From NCBI GenBank assembly GCA_002753565.1, contig PEAM01000027.1:1-59734 (forward strand): a stretch of DNA of 59,734 nucleotides. Reading direction: 5' to 3'. Both the position numbers and the translations under genes were made by a program. Shown piece by piece: positions 44,255 through 53,764 of this stretch. The notes under the pieces are model-generated. The model was given only the letters and a program-made list of their open reading frames with translations. It was not told the DNA's origin and ran no database searches. This DNA is from Magnetococcales bacterium. Its GTDB lineage: Bacteria; Pseudomonadota; Magnetococcia; Magnetococcales; JADFYX01. The stretch's first letter is position 1. Each line of letters opens with the position of its first letter.

Positions 44255-45284
44255 CAGAGGTTCGCGCCACAACACGGCCAACCTGCCACGCCTGTTCACC
44301 GGCTTGGGTTAGCACCTGCAGGGCCTCCTCGGCCTGCTCAGCCGAAACCACTACAATCATCCCCAAACCACAGTTGAAGGTACGCAACATCTCCTCCTCG
44401 GTAATGTTGCCCAACTGTTGAAGCAGGTTGAAGATTTCTGGACGGGGCCAACGCCCCTTGGAGAGGGTCACCCCCACCGAAGCCGGCAGAATACGGGGGA
44501 TGTTCTCCCAAAACCCACCACCGGTGATATGGACCAAACCTTTTATTTTACACTGTTTAGCCAACGCTAAAAGCGGTTTGACATAGATTCGGGTTGGCGT
44601 CAGCAGCGCCTCCCCCAGGGTGGTGTCACCAAAAGGGGCCTTAAGCCCCGGACCACCCTCACCAAGCACCAAACGGCGGATGAGGGAGTAGCCGTTGGAG
44701 TGTGGCCCAGAAGAGGCCAGACCCAGCACAACATCGCCCTCTTGAATGGTTCGACCATCAATGATCGCACTTTTTTCAACCATACCCACGGCAAAACCGG
44801 CCAGATCAAACTCTCCCGGCTCGTAAAAATCCGGCATCTCTGCCGTCTCTCCGCCGATGAGGGCGCATCCCGATTGCCGACAACCTGCTGCAATCCCTTC
44901 GATAACCGTTGCCGCCTCTTCCGGCTTGAGCTTACCGGTGGCAAAATAGTCGAGAAAAAAGAGCGGCTCCGCCCCTTGAACAATCAGATCGTTGACCGAC
45001 ATCGCCACCAGATCGATACCCACCGTATCCAGCTTACCGGTCAGGAAGGCCAGTTTGAGCTTGGTCCCCACGCCATCGGTTGCCGAAACCAGAACCGGAT
45101 CGGTATATTGGCTCCAGTCTGGATGGAACAGAGCCCCAAAACCACCCAGATCGGTGGCCACCTCTGGTCGATGGGTAGAGGCGACCGCTTTTTGAATTAA
45201 TTGAACTACCCGGTTACCCGCATCGATATCCACACCGGCATCTCGGTAGGTCATGGATGGGGTGTTTTTAGAATCTTTTGCCAT
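44223..45284 (-). CDS. purM: Phosphoribosylformylglycinamidine cyclo-ligase
   Basis: 353 residues. [16 protein letters not shown] at the N-terminus, the [10 protein letters not shown] motif and [25 protein letters not shown] are diagnostic of AIR synthetase. It closes the imidazole ring of AIR using ATP. purM followed by overlapping purN is the standard bacterial pair. ATG 45284 fits the E. coli N-terminus, and the GTG at 45323 is an alternative. Confidence 0.95.
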   Translation of the reverse strand: MAKDSKNTPSMTYRDAGVDIDAGNRVVQLIQKAVASTHRPEVATDLGGFGALFHPDWSQYTDPVLVSATDGVGTKLKLAFLTGKLDTVGIDLVAMSVNDLIVQGAEPLFFLDYFATGKLKPEEAATVIEGIAAGCRQSGCALIGGETAEMPDFYEPGEFDLAGFAVGMVEKSAIIDGRTIQEGDVVLGLASSGPHSNGYSLIRRLVLGEGGPGLKAPFGDTTLGEALLTPTRIYVKPLLALAKQCKIKGLVHITGGGFWENIPRILPASVGVTLSKGRWPRPEIFNLLQQLGNITEEEMLRTFNCGLGMIVVVSAEQAEEALQVLTQAGEQAWQVGRVVARTSDEEGQVTILD

Positions 45285-45310
45285 GATATGGAGGAAATTC
45301 CTTTCTCTCT

Positions 45311-45340
45311 TTGGTTTTTTCACGTAAGGCAGGGTACACT
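45311..45340 (+). promoter_or_regulatory. Possible promoter for the DUF2066-type gene
   Basis: TTGGTT (45311-45316) and TACACT (45335-45340) are 18 bp apart in the divergent region between purM and the exported protein gene. This is a moderate match only. Confidence 0.3.
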
Positions 45341-45377
45341 ACTCGGATGGACTGAGAAAAGGAGCTTATTTACAACC

Positions 45378-46517
45378 ATGGTCAACCGACAGCCGATATT
45401 CAAACTATTACAGACCAACAGAGCCGCCCTGCTAGGGATAAGCCTGCTTCTGTTCGGGCTATTCAGCCTCCCCAGCCCGGCCCAGGCGTCGGTCTTTGAG
45501 GTCAAAGAGATTGAGATAGAGATTCCTCTGCAAGGGGCCAACAATCAAGATCCCCGCAAGGTCGGCCTGGCCCGAGCAGAGTCCAAAGCCTTTACCCTGC
45601 TCTTCAACCGTATGTTGACCCAGGCCAACCAAGAGTATAATCGAGATTTTCTCCAGACCCTGCGCCGAGAAAAAGGAAAACTGATCGAGCGAAGTGTTGT
45701 CCGCTCCGAACGGCGACGTCTGCGCACCTTCCAGATGACGGTGGATGTATTTTTCTCCAAAGAGGCCGTCAGCGAAGCCTTTGCCCGGGCCGGACTATCC
45801 CACGGCGAAAGCCTCTACCCCCAAACGCTGCTGGTGGTCAAAGCCGACACCCAGACCAACCTGAACGGATTCCAGTACGCCATCGGCCAGACAGCCCAAG
45901 CCTATGGGATCTCCCTGAGCCACCCTCTGGGAGATATGGACGATATGGTCAACCTGACCTGGGAGAATATTGCCGCCTCCTCTCCCACGTTCCAAAGTTG
46001 GGTTGACTCCCGCTATGGCATCAAACAGATCTGGGCTGTTTTTGTTAAAATGGAGAGTCGAGATGGAGGCCCGGGTCAACCCTCCTACTATACCGCTTCG
46101 GCCCAGCTACTGGAAAAATCTCCTCAAACCGGCCAGAACGCCATCCAGAGCAGCCTGGCAGGCCATTTTGACTCCCCTCGACAGGCCCAGGCCTCTCTTT
46201 TTCCAGCCATTGCCCAGCAGTTGCTGCAACAACTATCCGACCAGTGGATCAGCCAACACTCTGTAGAACCCACCCTGCGCCACCATGTCTCTCTGCGCAT
46301 CGTGCATCATTTCAATTACCTGAAATATGAAAAATTTCTGCACTCTCTTCAGGTTATCCCCGGTATTTCCGGTATGAGCTACCAGACCATCAGGGCTCGG
46401 GAGGTGGTGATCGATATCGACTACCTGGGTTCGGACAACACCCTGTTTTCTGCCATCACCCGACTGGGTGTGCAGGTTCAGTCTGATGTGGGAGGTATGG
46501 TCGTCCATATTTTATAA
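45378..46517 (+). CDS. DUF2066-type exported protein
   Basis: 379 residues. A signal peptide (about 1-36, hydrophobic LLGISLLLFGLFSL, AQAS cleavage) is followed by a domain starting FEVKEIEIEIPLQGAN with LARAESKAFTLLFNRML, as in DUF2066 proteins. The C-terminal part is another mixed alpha/beta domain ending in QVQSDVGGMVVHIL. The function of the family is unknown, but it is often encoded beside purM/purN and an Hda-like gene, as here. aaggag is 13 bp from the ATG. A 55-bp gap leads to the Hda-like gene. Confidence 0.75.
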   Translation: MVNRQPIFKLLQTNRAALLGISLLLFGLFSLPSPAQASVFEVKEIEIEIPLQGANNQDPRKVGLARAESKAFTLLFNRMLTQANQEYNRDFLQTLRREKGKLIERSVVRSERRRLRTFQMTVDVFFSKEAVSEAFARAGLSHGESLYPQTLLVVKADTQTNLNGFQYAIGQTAQAYGISLSHPLGDMDDMVNLTWENIAASSPTFQSWVDSRYGIKQIWAVFVKMESRDGGPGQPSYYTASAQLLEKSPQTGQNAIQSSLAGHFDSPRQAQASLFPAIAQQLLQQLSDQWISQHSVEPTLRHHVSLRIVHHFNYLKYEKFLHSLQVIPGISGMSYQTIRAREVVIDIDYLGSDNTLFSAITRLGVQVQSDVGGMVVHIL

Positions 46518-46572
46518 CCATTCTACCAACCACAACGCTTTTTTGGTAACAGGTTAAAAGGCCGATATCACC

Positions 46573-47304
46573 GTGGAATCCAAGCAATTCATTTTGGAGT
46601 TTCCCCTCACACCGGACTGCTCTTTCGACTCTTTTGTCGCCTGGGGAGAGAACCGCCGGGTTGTCGAAGCGATTCGCCACCTCAAAACCGGCTCCGAACA
46701 TGGCCTGATTCTCACCGGGGAGGCCGGCTGTGGAAAAACCCACCTGCTCAAAGGGGCCGTCAACCATTTCAACACCCCAGAGCCATCCCCCTCCCAACAG
46801 GCCGTCTATCTGGACCTGCCCCTGCTAAAAACCCAACTCAACCCAAAGGATGAGCAGGCTTTCAGCACCCTGTTGGGCCGTTATGGCAATCTGGCGCTGG
46901 TGGCTGTCGACCACCTGGAACAGCTTGAAGGGGAGCCGGCTCTACAGGAGGCGCTGCTGTTTCTCTTCAATCGGGTCCGGGCCTCCCAAGGCAAGCTGCT
47001 CTGCGCCAGCCGTCTGGCCCCTCAGGCCATCTCTTGGCTAAGGGAGGATTTAAGCTCTCGACTGCTCTGGGGAGAGCTACTTACCCTCTCCTCTCCCAAC
47101 GATGCGGAGCTTAAGGAGATTCTCAACAAAATGGCCCGAGACCGTCAGGTAAACCTCAGCCAGGCGTTGATCCACTTTCTCCATCTGCGCCTACCCCGCA
47201 GCATGTCCGCCTATGCCCAGGCCATGGACCAACTCGACCGGGCAGGCATGCAGCTCAAACAGCGCATGACGGTACCCTTTGCCAAAAAAGTGCTCAACCT
47301 ATAA
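46573..47304 (+). CDS. hda: DnaA-family ATPase, Hda-like
   Basis: 243 residues, homologous to the AAA+ part of DnaA without a DNA-binding domain. The N-terminal QFILEFPLTPDCSFDSFV resembles the clamp-contacting start of Hda. Walker A is GEAGCGKTHLL (~50), Walker B is LVAVDHLEQL, and a C-terminal LPRSMSAYAQAMDQLDRA fits the family end. Hda with the DNA-loaded beta clamp stimulates DnaA-ATP hydrolysis to prevent re-initiation. The start is GTG. Confidence 0.82.
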   Translation: MESKQFILEFPLTPDCSFDSFVAWGENRRVVEAIRHLKTGSEHGLILTGEAGCGKTHLLKGAVNHFNTPEPSPSQQAVYLDLPLLKTQLNPKDEQAFSTLLGRYGNLALVAVDHLEQLEGEPALQEALLFLFNRVRASQGKLLCASRLAPQAISWLREDLSSRLLWGELLTLSSPNDAELKEILNKMARDRQVNLSQALIHFLHLRLPRSMSAYAQAMDQLDRAGMQLKQRMTVPFAKKVLNL

Positions 47305-47308
47305 AACC

Positions 47309-48499
47309 ATGAAAAAAATCAAAATCCTCACCTTCACCACCCTCTACCCCCACCCCGGCCACCCAACCCTGGGGGTTTTTGTCGAGGAGCGGTTGCGCCA
47401 TCTCCACGCCTCCAATCAGGTGGATCTTAAAATTGTCGCCCCCCTCCCCTGGTTTTTTCTGACCCATCCTCGCCTCAACCCTTACGCCTGGCAAGGGAGG
47501 CACTGCCCCAAAAAAGAGAGCCGACACGGCCTGGAGATTAACCACCCCCGCTACTTTCTCATCCCCAAAGTGAGCATGAATCTGGCCCCCTTCACTCTGG
47601 CACTCTCAACCCTTCCTCTTCTCAGACGAATGATCGCCGAAGGGTATGATTTCGACCTGATCGACGCCCACTATTTTTACCCCGATGGGGTAGCAGCAGC
47701 CCTCTTGGGTAAAATGCTCAACAAACCGGTGGTGATTACCGCCCGAGGTTCAGACATCAACCAGATCCCCCGCTCTTTTCTTCCCAGGCAGATGATCCGC
47801 CAGGCCGCCAAGGAGGCCAAAGCGATGATCACCGTCTGTGGCGCCCTTAAAAAAAGTCTGGTTGAGGAGATCGGGGTGGAGCCGGAGAAGGTGACGGTAC
47901 TGCGTAACGGGGTGGATCTGAAAAAATTTCACCCCCAAGAGCGTTCCTCTCTGCGCAAACGGTTGGGTATCAACGGCCCAACCCTGCTCTCGGTGGGCTA
48001 TCTTATCGAGCGCAAAGGTCACGATCTGGTCATTGCCGCCCTAACCTCTCTGCCCGGCATGGCCCTGCTGATTGCCGGAGACGGCCCCCTGCGAGAACAA
48101 CTCCAGAGCCAGGCGCAGAGGTTGGGGGTGGCAGATCGGGTCCGGTTTGTCGGTCAGCTCCCCCAGGCCGAGCTGATAGACTATTATGCTGCCGCCGATC
48201 TTTTGGTCCTGGCCTCCAGCCGTGAAGGTTGGGCCAACGTTCTTTTGGAGTCCATGGCCTGCGGAACCCCGGTGGTTGCCTCTCGGGTCTGGGGCACCCC
48301 AGAGGCGGTCTGTTCTGAGGCGGCGGGGGTGCTGATGGATGAACGGTCAGCCGAGGGGGTGGCACAAGGGGTAAAAGCGGTACTGGCATCCAACCCGGAT
48401 CGAGAGGCAACCCGGCGCTATGCCGAGCAGTTCTCCTGGGACAACACCACCCAAGGACAGCTGGACCTCTTCCATACCATCATCGACCCAACAGCATGA
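47309..48499 (+). CDS. Glycosyltransferase family 4
   Basis: 396 residues with a GT-B fold. The N-terminal half has TLYPHPGHPTLGVFVEERLRH, and the donor-binding half has LLSVGYLIERKGHDLVIAAL and VLASSREGWANVLLESMACGTPVVAS, the retaining GT4 EX7E-type motif. The acceptor is unknown. It starts 4 bp after the Hda-like stop and overlaps the next small gene by 4 bp. Together with the convergent glycosyltransferase it suggests exopolysaccharide or glycan synthesis. Confidence 0.87.
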   Translation: MKKIKILTFTTLYPHPGHPTLGVFVEERLRHLHASNQVDLKIVAPLPWFFLTHPRLNPYAWQGRHCPKKESRHGLEINHPRYFLIPKVSMNLAPFTLALSTLPLLRRMIAEGYDFDLIDAHYFYPDGVAAALLGKMLNKPVVITARGSDINQIPRSFLPRQMIRQAAKEAKAMITVCGALKKSLVEEIGVEPEKVTVLRNGVDLKKFHPQERSSLRKRLGINGPTLLSVGYLIERKGHDLVIAALTSLPGMALLIAGDGPLREQLQSQAQRLGVADRVRFVGQLPQAELIDYYAAADLLVLASSREGWANVLLESMACGTPVVASRVWGTPEAVCSEAAGVLMDERSAEGVAQGVKAVLASNPDREATRRYAEQFSWDNTTQGQLDLFHTIIDPTA

Positions 48500-48828
48500 A
48501 CTCCACCCAAATCCGGGGCAGACCCATCCGCCGGATCCACCTTTTCTCCCAAGCGGGGGGCTCTGTGCTGTCGTTCCTCAAAAGGCAGATTATCGGGCTT
48601 TTCAGCCTGATAATCGCCATCATTCTCTCCATTCCCGGCGTGCCTGGACCCGGTTTTATCTTTTTTGGCCTGGCCCTGCTTCTCCTGGAGTTTCCTGGCA
48701 AAAAAGGGCTGTTTCTCACTTTGAAGGATAAACGCCATTTTCGGATAGTGCGGGTACTGCTCTGGAAAAAGCTGACGGTTTTTGTGGTTCTGCCCCGCCA
48801 CGCCAGCAACCCTCAAGAGAGGGCCTGA
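48496..48828 (+). CDS. Small PGPGW-type membrane protein
   Basis: 110 residues. After a ~30-residue start there are two hydrophobic helices joined by SIPGVPGPGFIFFGLALLLLE, resembling the putative transmembrane PGPGW family (although W is F here). Function is unknown. The ATG lies in the 4-bp overlap with the glycosyltransferase stop. The 3' end overlaps the convergent glycosyltransferase by 16 bp. Confidence 0.65.
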   Translation: MNSTQIRGRPIRRIHLFSQAGGSVLSFLKRQIIGLFSLIIAIILSIPGVPGPGFIFFGLALLLLEFPGKKGLFLTLKDKRHFRIVRVLLWKKLTVFVVLPRHASNPQERA

Positions 48829-50015
48829 CGATAGACCCCTTCATAGTGAGAGACCGACTGGCTCCAGTTTCTCTCCTGTTCGACAAAAAGGCGGGCTTTT
48901 TGATGGATGGTGGGCCAGTCGGACTCTTGAGCCAACAGTTGAAGCATCTTATCGGCTAGGGCGGTCGAGCTGCCCGCCTTGAAAAGAAAGCCGGTCTCGC
49001 CCTCCTCAATCAACTCCCGATGGCCTCCCACGTCCGAGGCGGCAACCAACTTGCCACAGGCCATGGCCTCCAGAGGCTTGAGAGGGGTGACCAGATCGGT
49101 CAGACGAATAGCCAGACGGGGGTAGACAAAAATATCCACCAGTTGATAGTACAGTGCCGCCTGATCGTGGGGAACCCGCCCGGTAAAAAGCACCCGATCC
49201 TCCAGCCCCAGCTTGCCAACCAGCTTCTTGATCAACGCCTCATCCGGCCCCCCTCCCACCAGTAACAGCACCACATTCGGCTGGGCCTGACCGATCGCCA
49301 CCATCGCCTCAACCAAAACCGGCAACCCCTCATAGCCATAAAAAGAGCCGATAAAACCCAACACCTTTTTCCCGGCCACCCCCACCTGCTCAGCAAAACC
49401 AGCCGGCATAGTCGGAGCCGTTGAGAAGGTCTCCACGTTGACAGCGTTGGGAATGATGGTGACCTTCTCGGCCGGAATACCACGACCGATAATCTCTTCT
49501 CGCAGCCCCTGACAGATGGTGGTGACACAGCGGGCTCTGTTCACAACCCAACTCTCCATCCAGCGGGTCAGGCGATACCGAGGCCCCCACGCCCGACTGG
49601 TTCCATGACTCACGGCGGCATCTTCCCAAAAAGCCCGGATTTCATACACCACCGGAATACCCCGTCGCGCACCCACCCGCACCGCCGCCACGCCGTTGAG
49701 GGCAGGAGAGTGGGCGTGGAGAATATCCGGCTTGATCTGCTCCACCAACGCATCCAGTCGAGCCTCCAGCGCCCGGATGGCAACCGCCTGCTGCAGCAGG
49801 GGAAGTTTCGCCAGAACACCCCCCTTGGCCTGGGTGCGATGGAAGGTTAAACCAGAGACAACCTCCTGTTGCAGCCCACCGTCATCATGGCGCAATCCGG
49901 TCACCTGATGGGTCTCCCACCCTCTCTTTTTCTGCTCCAGAAGAATAGAGCGGGTGCGGAAGGTGTAGCCGCTTTGCAACGGCAGGGAGTGGTCCAGCAC
50001 ATGAAGTATTCGCAT
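48813..50015 (-). CDS. Glycosyltransferase, exosortase-A-associated type
   Basis: 400 residues. The N-terminus MRILHVLDHSLPLQSGYTF followed by RTRSILLEQKKRGWETHQVT is characteristic of a GT4 subfamily linked to exosortase A/PEP-CTERM exopolysaccharide loci. The donor site has FIGSFYGYEGLPVLVEAM and RLAIRLTDLVTPLKPLEAMACGK. No exosortase or PEP-CTERM protein is in the window, so the partner locus may be elsewhere or absent. An acyltransferase gene lies just upstream on the same strand. Confidence 0.85.
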   Translation of the reverse strand: MRILHVLDHSLPLQSGYTFRTRSILLEQKKRGWETHQVTGLRHDDGGLQQEVVSGLTFHRTQAKGGVLAKLPLLQQAVAIRALEARLDALVEQIKPDILHAHSPALNGVAAVRVGARRGIPVVYEIRAFWEDAAVSHGTSRAWGPRYRLTRWMESWVVNRARCVTTICQGLREEIIGRGIPAEKVTIIPNAVNVETFSTAPTMPAGFAEQVGVAGKKVLGFIGSFYGYEGLPVLVEAMVAIGQAQPNVVLLLVGGGPDEALIKKLVGKLGLEDRVLFTGRVPHDQAALYYQLVDIFVYPRLAIRLTDLVTPLKPLEAMACGKLVAASDVGGHRELIEEGETGFLFKAGSSTALADKMLQLLAQESDWPTIHQKARLFVEQERNWSQSVSHYEGVYRQALS

Positions 50016-50077
50016 TAGAACCTTATCGTCAGATCGTTTCCAGGATTAGTTCAACACCCGATTGTCCACACTCCAAA

Positions 50078-51205
50078 TCACGACCTGCCCCACAAAAGAG
50101 CGATCCCTCTGCCATCCAGGGAGAGGGGCCTTTCGACCAGAAGAAACAGCAGGGCCGAAACCAGGCAACATAGCAGAAAAACCGGCGGCAATAATAGCCA
50201 ATACCAAGAGGAGGCCACCGGTTGGGCGTGAGGAAAAAACCAGGCCAGAACAACAAAGAAGGCTTTAATGGTCAAACCGTGGGTCAGAAAAAAAGAGTAG
50301 CTGAAGTTTCCCACCCAACAGAGAGGCCGCCAAGAGAAAAAATCCGCCAACCACCCCTCCCCCCGCATGGCCGCCGCCGCCAGGGTAAAGGCCGAAACAA
50401 ACAGACAATAGTGGGCAACCTCTCGCCACGGCTCCCAGGGTATCCCCTCCAGCCGAACCCCCACCATCAGACCATAGGTGACCGCCAACAGCAGCAGAGC
50501 AAGACCATTCAGCCCCCTGGTCGAGACAGCAAGCTCCCCCCCTTTTTGATACTCCCAAAGCACCATACCAAACACAAACATGGAGGCTCTAAGCTGCTCC
50601 GGCATAAAAAAGAGAATGGCAAACCAGACACCGACAAAAATCAGCAACCGCTGGGCACGGCCCCTCTCTCTTAGACGAAACAGGAAAACAGTCAGGGGAA
50701 GCAGCACATAGAACATCACCTCCAGACGCAAAGACCACGCGACGGTGATAAACAGGTCATCCGCATAGATAAAGGGGGGCGCGAGGGTCATGTTGGCAAG
50801 AAAAAAAGTCAGATAAGGCCCCATTTCGGTCGGCACCACCTTGTCGGTAGGGACCAGATAGTACAAAAGCAAATAGAGGGGAAAAACCACCATGTAGGTG
50901 GGGTAGATACGGATAAACCTTCTTTTAAAGTAGGGTAGAGCCAAAAAATGAGGGTTGATGGCGATCCCATAGAGCAGATAACCACTCAACAAAAAGAAAA
51001 AATCCACCCCGGTATGACCTAAAAAACCCAAGACTTCCGCAACCATTCGGGTAATGGAATCCTCTGGAAGCCAGTCGGTGATCTGGTCTCGGTAGTGGAC
51101 AAAAAAGACCGCAATGGCAGCCAAGCCACGCATCCCCTCCAAGGCACGGGACCAGCCAGCTTTGACGGAGGAAAATTCGAAGAGTCGAATAAAAAGTTGG
51201 TACAC
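50078..51205 (-). CDS. Acyltransferase family 3 (OafA-like) membrane protein
   Basis: 375 residues with about ten membrane helices. Near the N-terminus RALEGMRGLAAIAVFFVHY carries the conserved Arg and His of the family, and GVDFFFLLSGYLLY follows. Enzymes of this type O-acetylate or acylate surface sugars or lipids. The GTG start at 51205 has only a distant purine tract (aaaggg). Its neighbour, the exosortase-type glycosyltransferase, suggests glycan modification. Confidence 0.85.
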   Translation of the reverse strand: MYQLFIRLFEFSSVKAGWSRALEGMRGLAAIAVFFVHYRDQITDWLPEDSITRMVAEVLGFLGHTGVDFFFLLSGYLLYGIAINPHFLALPYFKRRFIRIYPTYMVVFPLYLLLYYLVPTDKVVPTEMGPYLTFFLANMTLAPPFIYADDLFITVAWSLRLEVMFYVLLPLTVFLFRLRERGRAQRLLIFVGVWFAILFFMPEQLRASMFVFGMVLWEYQKGGELAVSTRGLNGLALLLLAVTYGLMVGVRLEGIPWEPWREVAHYCLFVSAFTLAAAAMRGEGWLADFFSWRPLCWVGNFSYSFFLTHGLTIKAFFVVLAWFFPHAQPVASSWYWLLLPPVFLLCCLVSALLFLLVERPLSLDGRGIALLWGRS

Positions 51206-51261
51206 GCTATTCCAACTACCCTTTCAAGGGGTCATTCCGGGGAGGAACACCTTTTTCATCT

Positions 51262-51495
51262 CTACGCCCCCTTTTTTACCAAGCCAATCACCACCCTCCC
51301 CTCGTGTCTGATTTCGAGGATGTGGTGACCATTGACCGAGCACCAGGCCGGTAGATCGTTAACCAGGCCAGGGTCGGTGGCATGGATCTCTATAACCGCC
51401 CCAACCGCCAACGGGCGAATGGCCTGCTCCGCCCGTAGAATCGGCAAAGGACAGAGGAGATTTTTAGCGTCCAATATCTGGGCAGAGTCAGACAT
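51262..51495 (-). CDS. TusA/SirA-like sulfur carrier
   Basis: 77 residues. The family motif CPLPILRAEQAI (Cys about 15) carries the persulfide. DPGLVNDLPAWCSVNGH is also typical. TusA proteins receive sulfur from a cysteine desulfurase and pass it to tRNA-thiolation, molybdenum cofactor or dissimilatory sulfur pathways. The start overlaps the end of the PP-loop ATPase gene by 8 bp, which points to that enzyme as its partner. Confidence 0.88.
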   Translation of the reverse strand: MSDSAQILDAKNLLCPLPILRAEQAIRPLAVGAVIEIHATDPGLVNDLPAWCSVNGHHILEIRHEGRVVIGLVKKGA

Positions 51496-52567
51496 GCCAC
51501 TCTTTTTCCACCTGATGAGCCGGCATGGGGATCACGGTAAAAGCGTCACTCCCCGTCTCTCCTTCCACCACCATGGTCACCTCACTGCGATTCTTCCCTT
51601 TTCCGTAGCGGGCGGCTATGCGACAGGCCAGAATCAGCCCCTCCTTATCAGGGCTGCCCTCCAACAGGGTGAAGGGTCCGGGGAGGTTTTTGGCACGAAT
51701 GGTCATTCGACCCGCTTTAAAACCGGAAAGAAAATGGTTCTCCGACTCATCCCGCCCGATAATCAGCTTGAAATCACCCCTTGGACGCAGGTGTCGGCCC
51801 GCTTTGAGGAGGACGATATCCTCCATGCTGTAGGCTTTGCTATCACGGAATTGCCATAAATCCTGTAGCTTGCGGGCGTAGTTTTCATCGGTAAGAAAAC
51901 AGCACCCTCCGGCCGGGGTGGGATAGTCGACAATCGAAAACGCTTTAGCCAGCGCCATCTGGGGCTTGCGGCTGCGTCCGGTAAAGTTTTTAAGTTTTTC
52001 CCGGTCAACCCAACCCCGTTTTTCCGGTTCGGTTTCTGGCATATATTGGGCGCACAGGGGGCGCAGCAACCACCCTCTCACCCCGGCATCCCGATCGATA
52101 ACCGGAAAGGTATCCTTGCGCTGGCTCATGGGGCGCTGACCCATCACTTCACCGGTAAAGATGAAGTCATAACCCAACTCTTCTTTCAACTCCCAAGCCT
52201 TGGCAACCATAAAAATTTTGCAGTCCAGACAGGGATTGAGATTTTTTCCGTAGCCATGTTTGGGGTTGGTGACAATGCGGACATAATCTTCGGAGATATC
52301 CACCATATGCAACTTGACACCCAAGGTTTGTGCGGCATGGAGGGCATCGTGGCGAGGCGGTTCCGCCCCTTTTTTAGGGTTGCGAATGGCGCCGGTATGG
52401 CTCTGGATGCAGAAGCCGGTATGAAAGTTGACACACCCCACCTCGATCCCCTGCTCTTGCAACACCCGCACCGCCAAAGTGCTATCCAACCCGCCAGAAA
52501 GCAACCCCAAAGCCCGAACAGGCCGCGTGGCATCCTTGCCTCTCTCTTCACTCATCTCTTCACTCAT
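51488..52567 (-). CDS. PP-loop ATPase related to MnmA/ThiI tRNA thiolases
   Basis: 359 residues. The PP-loop is LGLLSGGLDSTLAVRVL (~17-33). CxxC appears in LNPCLDCKIF (~113), a possible catalytic Cys pair lies in PAGGCCFLTDENYARKL (~220), and the C-terminus has RPRGDFKLIIGRDESEN. The PP-loop adenylates a substrate before sulfur insertion, as in MnmA and ThiI. No THUMP or MnmA C-terminal domain was recognised. Tandem ATG codons (MSEEMSEE) leave the start ambiguous by 12 bp. hemB ends 2 bp upstream. Confidence 0.75.
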   Translation of the reverse strand: MSEEMSEERGKDATRPVRALGLLSGGLDSTLAVRVLQEQGIEVGCVNFHTGFCIQSHTGAIRNPKKGAEPPRHDALHAAQTLGVKLHMVDISEDYVRIVTNPKHGYGKNLNPCLDCKIFMVAKAWELKEELGYDFIFTGEVMGQRPMSQRKDTFPVIDRDAGVRGWLLRPLCAQYMPETEPEKRGWVDREKLKNFTGRSRKPQMALAKAFSIVDYPTPAGGCCFLTDENYARKLQDLWQFRDSKAYSMEDIVLLKAGRHLRPRGDFKLIIGRDESENHFLSGFKAGRMTIRAKNLPGPFTLLEGSPDKEGLILACRIAARYGKGKNRSEVTMVVEGETGSDAFTVIPMPAHQVEKEWHV

Positions 52568-52569
52568 CC

Positions 52570-53547
52570 TTACGCTTCAGAAAGCCAACGGGCCGCATCC
52601 AGGGCGTGGTAGGTGAGAATAAGGTCAGCCCCCGCCCGCTTGAAGCCGGTAAGCGTCTCCAGTACAACCCCCTTTTCGTCAATCCACCCCTTCTGAGCCG
52701 CCGCTTTAACCATGGCGTACTCCCCACTGACATTATAGATGGCCAAAGGGAGCTGAAAATGGTTTTTGAGGTCTCGAAGGATATCCATATAGGCCAGGCC
52801 AGGCTTGACCATCAGCAGGTCTGCCCCCTGCTCCACATCCAACGCCGCTTCCCGCAGGGCCTCTATCCGGTTGGCGGCATCCATTTGGTAGGAACGCCGA
52901 TCACCAAAAGAGGGGGTGTTCTCTGCGGCCTCTCGGAAGGGGCCATAATAGGCGGAAGCGTATTTAACCGCATAAGAGAGTATGGGCACCTCTTCAAAGC
53001 CTGCCGTGTCCAGTGCGCCACGTATGGCTTGAATCATGCCATCCATCATCCCGGATGGGGCGACCATGTCGACACCAGCTTGTGCCTGAACCACCGCCGC
53101 CTCTCCCAGAAGAGTCAAGGTTGCATCGTTATCAACGCTCTCCCCTTTGATGGGTCCACAGTGACCATGGTCGGTATATTCGCAAAAGCAGGTATCGGCA
53201 ATCAGATAGAGGTCGGGAACAGCGGCTTTGATCTGCTCAATGGCCTGCTGCACAATGCCCTCCTGACTGCGAGCATCGCCACCGGTAGCATCTTTTTCGG
53301 CCGGAATACCAAAGAGGATAACCCCCCCCAACCCCAACTCTTGGGCCTGTCGGGCCACTTCGATAGCCTGATCGATGGAGAGTTGATCCACCCCCGGCAT
53401 GGAGAGAACCGGTTTTTTAATCCGTTCTCCTGGCACTAAAAAGAGTGGTAGAATCAGGTCTTCGGGATGCAGATGGTTCTCTCTGACCATGCGGCGAATG
53501 GCAGGATTTTTGCGCAATCGGCGGGGACGGTGTATGATCTGGGCCAT
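52570..53547 (-). CDS. hemB: Porphobilinogen synthase
   Basis: 325 residues. The zinc site is DTCFCEYTDHGHCG (~118-131) with three Cys. The Schiff-base Lys lie in LSYAVKYASAYYGPFREA and LLMVKPGLAYMD. It condenses two 5-aminolevulinate molecules to porphobilinogen in tetrapyrrole synthesis. It leads an apparent operon with the PP-loop and TusA-like genes. On the minus strand upstream, TATAAT occurs near 53596-53601 without a clear -35. Confidence 0.97.
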   Translation of the reverse strand: MAQIIHRPRRLRKNPAIRRMVRENHLHPEDLILPLFLVPGERIKKPVLSMPGVDQLSIDQAIEVARQAQELGLGGVILFGIPAEKDATGGDARSQEGIVQQAIEQIKAAVPDLYLIADTCFCEYTDHGHCGPIKGESVDNDATLTLLGEAAVVQAQAGVDMVAPSGMMDGMIQAIRGALDTAGFEEVPILSYAVKYASAYYGPFREAAENTPSFGDRRSYQMDAANRIEALREAALDVEQGADLLMVKPGLAYMDILRDLKNHFQLPLAIYNVSGEYAMVKAAAQKGWIDEKGVVLETLTGFKRAGADLILTYHALDAARWLSEA

Positions 53548-53764
53548 GAAATTCTCAAGTGGGGGTCATAAGGTTCGAAAAAGATAGAATATTATACTAT
53601 CCTACTGGTAAACAGCCCTCAGCCGGATTATCCTTGGCAACAGGGCAACACTAAACAGAGTCTCGGAAGAGTATATCATATCTTTCCAGGCCAGGGAAAA
53701 CGGTCACGTGGGTTTCTTTACAAATGATCGGTGAGCTTCTCAACTCTGACACATCGTTAAAGAG

